A stretch of 5,437 nucleotides of DNA. Source: Methylococcales bacterium (lineage in GTDB: Bacteria > Pseudomonadota > Gammaproteobacteria > Methylococcales > Methylomonadaceae). Location: the NCBI GenBank assembly GCA_023144875.1, contig JAGLEW010000029.1:1-5437 (forward strand), written 5' to 3'. Positions 1 through 5,437 of the stretch are shown here, piece by piece (within the stretch, counting starts at the first letter, position 1; every line of letters begins with the position of its first letter). Both the position numbers and the translations under genes were made by a program. The notes below the pieces were generated by a model that saw only the letters and a program-made list of their open reading frames with translations, searched no databases and was not told where the DNA came from.

Positions 1-1122
1 CAAAATGAAGGCTTTATGCCCATTAGTATTAGCAAAGGCAGTGGTAATCGCTTTTTAGGCATTAGTCTGGGGAGTAATAAGTCGAAAGCCAGCGCTAAAT
101 ATGTGAGTTTATTTACCGATGAAATGACCACGTTATTAGAATCAGGCTTGCCTTTGGATAAATCCTTACTTATATTAATGGATTTAAACAATGACAATGA
201 AGATTTTTATAATTTAGTCAGTCAAATATTAGAAAAAGTCAAAGGCGGAATGTCATTTGCCGATGCCTTAAGCAGTCAAACGGGTGTTTTTTCAAAATTT
301 TATTTAAATATGATTCGTGCAGGGGAAGCAGGAGGAAACCTTGGCAGTGTGTTGGCGCGATTATCGGACTATATGCAACGTTCAAAAGATTTAAAAGACA
401 CCGTGAGTACCGCGTTAATTTATCCGAGTATTTTATTAGTGATGTCAATCGCTTCTTTGTCGGTGATGTTAACCTTTGTCGTGCCACAATTTTCTGAAAT
501 GTTTGCTGATGCAGGGAAAGAACTCCCCGTACCCACACAAATTGTGGTCGGCTTATCGGATTTTTTACAGAGCTATTGGTGGTTGTTGCTGGGCATTGCA
601 CTCTTTATATATTTATTTATGAAACAACAGCTTGATAACCCTATCACTAAAAAACAATGGGATGCGCGTTTTTTAAAATTACCGCTGGCGGGGGAGATCA
701 TCCAAAATAAAGAAACTGCGAATATCAGCCGAACACTCGGGACATTATTAGGTAATGGGGTTTCGATTTTAGAATCATTGTCAATTGTGAAAGAAACGAT
801 CGGAAATTTGGTGTTAGCGGAGGTCATTGATGAAGCGGTTAAGGATTTAACCGAGGGAAAAAACATGAGTAATGCCCTCCTGAAAAGCGGACTTTTTCCT
901 AAAATGGCAATGCAAATGATTAAAGTCGGTGAGGAAACAGGCAAGCTCGAAGAAATGCTCCTCAAAATGGCAGAAATTTATGATAAACAATTAAAAACCA
1001 CCATTAAACGCCTATTAGCCCTGTTAGAACCGTTATTAATTGTGGTCTTAGGCTTAATGGTTTCAGGCATTATTGCCGCAATTTTATTGGCAATTCTCAG
1101 TGTGAATGATTTAGCTTTTTAA
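1..1122 (+). CDS. Type II secretion system F family protein (GspF/PilC-like), 5' end outside the window
   Basis: This is an inner-membrane platform protein of a type II secretion or type IV pilus-like machine. In the family it links the cytoplasmic assembly ATPase to pseudopilus or pilus growth. Counting from the first ATG (position 16), two T2SSF domains are visible at about residues 31-155 and 235-356. Each begins with the family pattern of a helical segment followed by a short glycine turn (LLESGLPL near 40-47, LLGNGVSI near 244-251). Membrane segments lie at about 133-156, 187-204 and 335-362, and the protein ends SVNDLAF, as in many GspF-like proteins. The frame is open to position 1 with no stop, and its first residues (NEGFMPISIS) match the end of the family's N-terminal region (the 'GxxPxxI' stretch). 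The ATG at 16 is therefore probably internal and about 30-40 residues are missing on the left. GspF versus PilC cannot be decided without the neighbours to the left. No pseudopilin gene follows. Confidence 0.9.
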   Translation, partial: QNEGFMPISISKGSGNRFLGISLGSNKSKASAKYVSLFTDEMTTLLESGLPLDKSLLILMDLNNDNEDFYNLVSQILEKVKGGMSFADALSSQTGVFSKFYLNMIRAGEAGGNLGSVLARLSDYMQRSKDLKDTVSTALIYPSILLVMSIASLSVMLTFVVPQFSEMFADAGKELPVPTQIVVGLSDFLQSYWWLLLGIALFIYLFMKQQLDNPITKKQWDARFLKLPLAGEIIQNKETANISRTLGTLLGNGVSILESLSIVKETIGNLVLAEVIDEAVKDLTEGKNMSNALLKSGLFPKMAMQMIKVGEETGKLEEMLLKMAEIYDKQLKTTIKRLLALLEPLLIVVLGLMVSGIIAAILLAILSVNDLAF

Positions 1123-1139
1123 ATAAGTATTAATCTCAT

Positions 1140-1173
1140 TTTACAACTATAACTTTATCCCTTAACCTATAAT
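1140..1173 (+). promoter_or_regulatory. Weak candidate promoter ahead of the sensor kinase gene
   Basis: The 99-bp gap between the F-protein stop and the kinase start is very AT-rich. It contains a perfect TATAAT at 1168-1173, 48 bp before the ATG at 1222. The best TTGACA-like element is TTTACA at 1140-1145, but the 22-bp spacer is too long for a normal sigma-70 promoter, and nothing at 16-18 bp resembles a -35 box. TATAAT occurs easily by chance in such AT-rich DNA. Read-through from the upstream gene is an equally good explanation, because I see no terminator hairpin after position 1122. Confidence 0.25.
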
Positions 1174-1221
1174 TAAAAACTTACTAATATTCTTATTAAC
1201 ACCTTATCCATTTAAGAGCAA

Positions 1222-3255
1222 ATGAAAACTAGCATTAAAGCCAAAAGTTGGACGTTTCAAAACAGTTTATTATTTAAAATTCCTCTTATATTTATTAGTT
1301 TATTATTTTTAACGTCATTCCTGCTTTTGATGGGGCTTAATACGGTTGGTAAAGCGTTGTTACGGGAAGAAATGTATAAAGAGGTTCAGTTAACCGAAAT
1401 TGGTATTATTAGCCGCTTAAATGAAGAAATAAGTCATGCTAAGGTATTAGCTGTTTCATTGGCAAAACTGGCGGAAAAATTACCTTTAGAAAAAAAAATA
1501 CATGCAGAGTTATTGCCGAACCTAATTAATTATAATGCATCGCAGGATATGATTGCAGGAGGCGGCGTATGGCCAGAGCCTTATTTATTTGAAAAAAAAA
1601 CCGAACGGCATAGTTTTTTTTGGGGAAGAGGCTCAGAAGGTATTTTAAAATATTATGATGATTATAATAATCCTGAAGGGAAGGGCTATCATCATGAAGA
1701 ATGGTATGTTCCCGTTAAATTTATTAAAAAAAATAATGTTTTCTGGTCAAAATCCTATATTGACCCTTACTCAAAGCAACCAATGGTAACCGTTAGTTAT
1801 CCAATGTATAGAGATACTGCTTTTTATGGGGTGAGTACTATTGACTTAAAGCTGAGTGGTTTGAGTGAATTATTAGCCAGCTCTACAAAATCATTAAAGG
1901 GTTATGCGTTTGCCTTAGATAGAAATGGAAAATTTTTATCGTTTCCTGAAAATGAAATGGTGGTTGAGAAAAATAAATTAGGTGAGCTGAGTTATATTTA
2001 TTTAAATGAATTAGCTCAAAAAAAAGCGTCCTTTTTAGCCATGATTACACAGATTCAAGAACAAGATTCTGCCACAATAAAACCTGTTGACCCCGCGTTA
2101 TCCAAGCGAATTGAGGAAGAAAGTTATCAGATTAACCCAGAAGAAGCGGTCATCATCTCCAATACAATCATTGCTCAAAAAAACACAGCAACAACATCGA
2201 CGCAATTTATTTTAAAAGATGATTATTTTCTTAAAACCTCGGTTTTAGTTTCAATTGTTATTATGCCTGAAACAAATTGGAAAGTTGTTTTAGTCGCCCC
2301 TTTGGATAATATTGCCCAAGAAAGGCACAAACTTTATTTAAAATTAGGTGTTGCATTGCTGGCTTATTTTGCATTTCTAACACTGTTTATTTTAAGTTAT
2401 TTAAATCGGGTTTTAATTCGACCTTTACGAACTATATCTAGTAATAAAGGTGAAAAGAATATTTTTTTAAATGAAGGTAATGCAAAAGAAATTCAACAGT
2501 TAGCCAATTTATTTAATCGGCGTAGTCAGCAACTCATGGATGTGAGTCGGGCAAAATCTGAATTTTTATCCAATATGAGTCATGAGTTTAAAACCCCGCT
2601 CAATGCTATTATGGGTTTTTCACAATTGCTTGAAAATAATTCCCATTCCAGCTTAACAAAAGCTCAAAAAGGGTATGTTAGTCATATCTATAGCGCGGGT
2701 GAACATTTAAATTCTTTAATTTCTAATATTTTAGAGTTTTCAAAAATGGAGGCGGGGAAAATTGAGCCTAAAATGGAACCCGTCTGTCTAAATTTAATTG
2801 CTATTACGTGTATTGATACGATTCAAGCCGCTTTTAAAGATTCAAAAGTAACTATAACGAATCAATTACCGCAAGAGGAACTATTTATACAGGCGGATAA
2901 ACGATTAATCTATCAAGTACTGCTCAATTTATTATCAAATGCGGTTAAATATAATCGTCTAACAGGCACAGTTAACGTAAAAATTAAACCGATTAATAAA
3001 GAAAAAATTAAATTATGGGTGATTGATACAGGCTATGGCATTAGCGATGAGGATTTGAAGAAGTTATTTCAACCTTTTGAGCGTTTATCGGCTAAAAATG
3101 GGGTTATTCCAGGTAATGGCATTGGACTGAGTTTTTGTGAAAAATTAATGGCACTTATGGATGGTCGCATTGGGGTTGAAACCGTGGTTGATAAAGGCTC
3201 ATCCTTTTGGATTGAAATTAATCTTACAGCGCCCCCTAGCGATAAGAATGGTTAA
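1222..3255 (+). CDS. Membrane sensor histidine kinase with periplasmic Cache domain
   Basis: This is a two-component sensor kinase in the inner membrane, expected to autophosphorylate on a histidine and pass the phosphate to a response regulator. The order is: membrane segment about 16-39; large periplasmic region about 40-370 resembling a double Cache (dCache_1) domain; second membrane segment about 372-397; a short HAMP-like linker about 398-440; HisKA about 443-510; HATPase_c about 555-670. The H box has His454 in SHEFKTPLNAI, and E455xxT458 is the motif linked to phosphatase activity. ATP-site motifs are intact: N box with N569 and N573, G1 DTGYGI 602-607, F box LFQPFERL 615-622, and G2 GNGIGL 631-636. 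There is no receiver or Hpt domain after the catalytic core, so it is not a hybrid kinase. An in-frame TAA lies two codons before the ATG (1213-1215), which fixes 1222 as the earliest start. The Shine-Dalgarno (AAGAG, 1214-1218) is weak and close. The ligand and partner regulator are unknown. Confidence 0.93.
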   Translation: MKTSIKAKSWTFQNSLLFKIPLIFISLLFLTSFLLLMGLNTVGKALLREEMYKEVQLTEIGIISRLNEEISHAKVLAVSLAKLAEKLPLEKKIHAELLPNLINYNASQDMIAGGGVWPEPYLFEKKTERHSFFWGRGSEGILKYYDDYNNPEGKGYHHEEWYVPVKFIKKNNVFWSKSYIDPYSKQPMVTVSYPMYRDTAFYGVSTIDLKLSGLSELLASSTKSLKGYAFALDRNGKFLSFPENEMVVEKNKLGELSYIYLNELAQKKASFLAMITQIQEQDSATIKPVDPALSKRIEEESYQINPEEAVIISNTIIAQKNTATTSTQFILKDDYFLKTSVLVSIVIMPETNWKVVLVAPLDNIAQERHKLYLKLGVALLAYFAFLTLFILSYLNRVLIRPLRTISSNKGEKNIFLNEGNAKEIQQLANLFNRRSQQLMDVSRAKSEFLSNMSHEFKTPLNAIMGFSQLLENNSHSSLTKAQKGYVSHIYSAGEHLNSLISNILEFSKMEAGKIEPKMEPVCLNLIAITCIDTIQAAFKDSKVTITNQLPQEELFIQADKRLIYQVLLNLLSNAVKYNRLTGTVNVKIKPINKEKIKLWVIDTGYGISDEDLKKLFQPFERLSAKNGVIPGNGIGLSFCEKLMALMDGRIGVETVVDKGSSFWIEINLTAPPSDKNG

Positions 3256-3259
3256 CGAA

Positions 3260-4162
3260 TTAGCCTAAAATAGATTCAATCGTTAATGGTATATAATGAT
3301 CGATCAATAAAGCGGCAAACATCAACATTAAATAAAGAATTGAAAAACCAAAGGTTTGCATGGCGGTTTTATCGTCTTTTCGTTTCATCATCAGGATTGC
3401 AAAATATAAGAAGACAAACCCTAGTAAGACTGCGGTAACTAAATAAATAAGATGACTCATACCCGTTAAATAAGGAAGAATAGTCACTAGAAACAATAAG
3501 ATAGTGTAAAGTAAAATTTGCAAACGGGTAAACTCAACCCCATGTGTGACAGGCAGCATTGGAATGGCAATTTTAGCGTATTCTTTGCGACGTGCAATTG
3601 CTAATGCCCAAAAATGGGGCGGTGTCCAAATGAAGACAATTAAAAATAATAATAACGAAAAGGGATGCACCTCGCCTGTCATTGCACACCAACCTAAAAC
3701 GGGGGGAGCTGCGCCTGCTGCGCCTCCAATCACAATATTTTGTGGTGTCATACGCTTCAAATAAACCGTGTAAATAATGGCGTAACCAATTAGAGATAAG
3801 AGGGTTAAAAAGGCGGTGAGAAGATTAACCAATATTCCTAAAATAAGCATTGAAATAACGCCTAAAATTAATGCAAAAACAATCACATTTTTAGCGGATA
3901 AATTTCCTTGCGGTAGAGGACGGTTTTTAGTACGCGCCATTTTGGCATCGGATTGTCGATCAATATAATGATTAATCGCTGCCGCTGAGGAAGCCGCTAA
4001 ACCAATACCTATGGTTGCATAGAGCAAAGGTTCTAATGGGGGTATACCTTCAACCGCTAACAGCATTCCAACAATCGCTGTAAAAATAATCAGCGCAACC
4101 ACCTTTGGCTTACACAGTTCTAAATAATTTTTCCACGAAAGAATATCGTTGTTGTATGTCAT
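3260..4162 (-). CDS. cyoE: Heme O synthase (protoheme IX farnesyltransferase), UbiA family
   Basis: This enzyme transfers a farnesyl group from farnesyl diphosphate to the 2-vinyl group of heme b, giving heme O for bo3-type oxidases or, after CtaA, heme A for aa3-type oxidases. It is an integral inner-membrane protein, and several hydrophobic helices run along the whole 300 residues, a normal family length. The diphosphate/Mg-binding motif is intact: N64, D68, D72, M75, R77, R81 and P82 in the NxxxDxxxDxxMxRTxxRP pattern. The CyoE-specific loops are also present: KRMTPQNIVIGG near 136-147 followed by AGAAPPVLGW to 158, and WTPPHFWALAI with H183 near 179-189, then PMLPV near 201-205. This separates it from UbiA and other prenyltransferases. 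The ATG has an in-frame TGA two codons upstream, so no longer start is possible. There is no clear Shine-Dalgarno (only GAAATT). The gene stands alone, tail to tail with the kinase gene and divergent from the M16 peptidase gene. ctaB is the alternative name. Confidence 0.96.
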   Translation of the reverse strand: MTYNNDILSWKNYLELCKPKVVALIIFTAIVGMLLAVEGIPPLEPLLYATIGIGLAASSAAAINHYIDRQSDAKMARTKNRPLPQGNLSAKNVIVFALILGVISMLILGILVNLLTAFLTLLSLIGYAIIYTVYLKRMTPQNIVIGGAAGAAPPVLGWCAMTGEVHPFSLLLFLIVFIWTPPHFWALAIARRKEYAKIAIPMLPVTHGVEFTRLQILLYTILLFLVTILPYLTGMSHLIYLVTAVLLGFVFLYFAILMMKRKDDKTAMQTFGFSILYLMLMFAALLIDHYIPLTIESILG

Positions 4163-4259
4163 TGAATTTCAAATAACCTAGAATAATCGTATAGAATACA
4201 GGGAACGATTCATTATTGAAATAGTCGATGAGCCTATCATTTTTATTATTGAGGAAGTT
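4163..4259. promoter_or_regulatory. Divergent intergenic region between cyoE and the M16 peptidase gene
   Basis: These 97 bp must hold the leftward cyoE promoter and the rightward peptidase promoter unless one gene is read from further away. For cyoE, the minus strand offers TTTCAA (4221-4216) and TATTCT (4198-4193) with a 17-bp spacer. Both match the consensus only moderately. The heptamer TAGAATA (TATTCTA on the minus strand) occurs twice, at 4179-4185 and 4192-4198, 13 bp apart. For the rightward gene no well-spaced pair stands out: TTGAAA at 4216-4221 and TATCAT at 4235-4240 are only 13 bp apart. The presence of promoters follows from the gene layout; the exact boxes are guesses. Confidence 0.5.
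4251..4256 (+). promoter_or_regulatory. Ribosome binding site of the M16 peptidase gene
   Basis: GAGGAA, followed by GTT and the ATG at 4260, is a good Shine-Dalgarno at slightly short spacing. It supports 4260 as the start. Reading upstream in frame, there is no other ATG, GTG or TTG before the TAG stop at 4179. It is the strongest ribosome binding site of the three starts inside the window. Confidence 0.75.
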
Positions 4260-5437
4260 ATGAAAGTTAAATATTTATTCTTTGCTCTGTGTTGTTTGCC
4301 CTTAAGTGTGGCTTACAGTGCAGACAATAAAGTACATGAGAAAGTATTGAGCAACGGTTTAAAAGTGTTGATTAAAGAAGATCATCGCTCCCCCGTGGTG
4401 GTAACTCAAATTTGGTATAAAGTGGGCAGTAGTTATGAGCCAAATGGTATTACGGGGATTTCTCATATGCTTGAACACATGATGTTTAAAGGCACAGCTA
4501 ACTACCCTGATGGTGAATTTTCTAAAATTATTGCTGAAAATGGGGGGAATGAAAATGCGTTTACGGGGCAAGATTACACCGCCTATTTTCAAACGCTGGA
4601 AAAATCACGCTTGGAAATCAGTTTTAAATTAGAAGCGGATCGAATGCGAAACCTTAATCTTCAAAAAAAAGACTTAGTTAAGGAGTTAGAAGTTGTTACT
4701 GAAGAACGTCGTATGCGCACCGATGATAATCCGAGCGCTAAAATGTATGAGCAATTTTCAGCGATGGTGTACACCAGTAGCCCTTATAAAAACCCTGTTA
4801 TTGGTTGGCCTTCGGATATTGCCGCTTACCAAATTGATGATCTAAAAACATGGTATCAACGTTGGTATGCACCGAATAATGCCACCTTAGTGGTGGTCGG
4901 TGATATTGAAGCCCCCGCCGTATTTGCATTGGCAGAAAAATATTTTGGTGCCATAAAAACCAGTAAGATTCAGCCATTAAAACCCCAAATTGAAATGGAG
5001 CAACACGGGGTTCGTACCATGACCATGAAAATTCCCGCTAAATTACCCAGTTTACTGATGGGCTATAAAGTACCTGTACTTAACACCATTAAAGATCGAA
5101 AAGAAGCCTATGCTTTAGAAGTATTAGCGAATGTTTTAGATGGAGGCGACAGCGCGCGATTGAGTAAAAAATTAATTCGTGGACAGCAAGTGGCACTTTC
5201 AGCGAGCGCTAGTTATTCCTTTGCCACTCGTTTGGATAATTTATTTACTTTTTCAGGGGTTCCTGTGGAAGGTAAAAGCATAGCAATGTTAGAAAAAGCC
5301 ATTAAAGCTGAAATTAATTTACTGAAAAAAGAATTGGTTAAACCTGAAGAATTGGCGCGCATTAAAGCACAAGTATTAGCGGCAAAAATTTATGAACAAG
5401 ATTCTAATTTTTATCAGGCAATGGTGTTAGGTATTTT
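4260..5437 (+). CDS. Secreted M16-family zinc metallopeptidase, 3' end outside the window
   Basis: This is a pitrilysin-like (M16B type) zinc peptidase that probably cleaves peptides or small unfolded proteins in the periplasm. The 392 residues in the window begin with a signal peptide (basic MKVK, hydrophobic core to about residue 17, likely cleavage after residue 20 or 21). It is not a lipoprotein signal, since residue 10, next to the first cysteine, is leucine. The catalytic domain starts VLSNGLKVLI (29-38). The inverted zinc motif HMLEH gives H69, E72 (general base) and H73. The third zinc ligand is E148 or E149 in VVTEERR, about 76 residues on, as the family requires. The GGNENAFTGQDYTAYF stretch (95-110) is also typical. 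The second, non-catalytic M16 domain is recognisable from NVLDGGDSARLSKKL, near 290-305. Usual length is about 430-460 residues, so roughly the last 40-70 are missing on the right. Its natural substrate cannot be read from the sequence. Confidence 0.93.
   Translation, partial: MKVKYLFFALCCLPLSVAYSADNKVHEKVLSNGLKVLIKEDHRSPVVVTQIWYKVGSSYEPNGITGISHMLEHMMFKGTANYPDGEFSKIIAENGGNENAFTGQDYTAYFQTLEKSRLEISFKLEADRMRNLNLQKKDLVKELEVVTEERRMRTDDNPSAKMYEQFSAMVYTSSPYKNPVIGWPSDIAAYQIDDLKTWYQRWYAPNNATLVVVGDIEAPAVFALAEKYFGAIKTSKIQPLKPQIEMEQHGVRTMTMKIPAKLPSLLMGYKVPVLNTIKDRKEAYALEVLANVLDGGDSARLSKKLIRGQQVALSASASYSFATRLDNLFTFSGVPVEGKSIAMLEKAIKAEINLLKKELVKPEELARIKAQVLAAKIYEQDSNFYQAMVLGI

Noticed and set aside
239..601. 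Open frame of 120 codons on the minus strand
   Set aside because: It lies wholly inside the F-family gene, has no recognisable domain, and is antisense to well-conserved T2SSF sequence.
573..965. Open frame of 130 codons on the minus strand
   Set aside because: It is fully antisense to the second T2SSF domain and has no protein-family character.
1222..3255. Hybrid kinase with a receiver domain
   Set aside because: The protein ends about 10 residues after the HATPase_c domain, leaving no room for a receiver domain.
3251..3287. Inverted repeat at the kinase/cyoE junction (GTTAACGA with TCGTTAAT), a possible bidirectional terminator
   Set aside because: The stem is only 7 perfect pairs plus one G-T pair, is AT-rich, has a 21-base loop, and no T run follows on either strand.
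3297..3306. Perfect palindrome TGATCGATCA
   Set aside because: It lies in the coding end of cyoE, is short, and has no partner copy or promoter context; chance is likely.
3546..3764. Open frame of 72 codons on the plus strand
   Set aside because: It lies inside cyoE opposite the strongly conserved WTPPHFW and NIVIGG regions and is a reading-frame shadow.
4162..4172. TTGAA-T-TTCAA palindrome overlapping the cyoE start, a possible operator
   Set aside because: Arms of 5 bp made mostly of A and T are expected by chance here, and there is no second copy.
4359..4592. Open frame of 77 codons on the minus strand
   Set aside because: It is antisense to the M16 HxxEH region, whose plus-strand frame is clearly the coding one.
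1..5437. Mobile element, CRISPR array, tRNA or rRNA gene, phage or defence system
   Set aside because: No terminal repeats, regular spaced repeats, RNA-gene folds, or transposase, integrase, Cas or toxin-like frames were seen. The window is almost fully filled by four housekeeping or signalling genes, and the gaps are under 100 bp.

Overview
The window is an AT-rich, ordinary-looking stretch of bacterial chromosome with four protein genes, two of them cut by the window edges. The gene set is typical of a proteobacterium: a type II secretion/type IV pilus inner-membrane F protein, a Cache-type sensor histidine kinase, a CyoE heme O synthase and a periplasmic M16 peptidase. The low GC and protein style fit a gammaproteobacterium, perhaps Methylococcales or Thiotrichales. 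That placement is an impression from the sequence, not a search result.

Layout, left to right. Positions 1-1122 (+) hold the 3' part of a GspF/PilC-family gene whose true start lies left of the window. After a 99-bp AT-rich gap comes a complete 677-residue membrane histidine kinase (1222-3255, +), with two membrane segments flanking a large periplasmic Cache sensor, then a shortened HAMP-like linker, HisKA and HATPase_c. It meets cyoE (3260-4162, -) tail to tail with only 4 bp between the stop codons. A 97-bp divergent intergenic region (4163-4259) separates cyoE from a secreted zinc peptidase of the M16 family (4260 to beyond the right edge, +), which has an intact HxxEH zinc motif.

The genes do not form one pathway. 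The F protein would serve as an inner-membrane platform of a secretion or pilus machine. The sensor kinase would report a periplasmic signal to an unidentified response regulator. CyoE makes heme O for a terminal oxidase. The M16 enzyme acts on polypeptides outside the cytoplasm. I saw no mobile element, CRISPR array, RNA gene, integration site or phage gene, and no undescribed system. The points most worth a second look are in the kinase: no receiver or regulator nearby, a first HAMP helix about 6 residues short, a Cache pocket without the amino-acid-binding arginine, and lower GC than the neighbouring genes.
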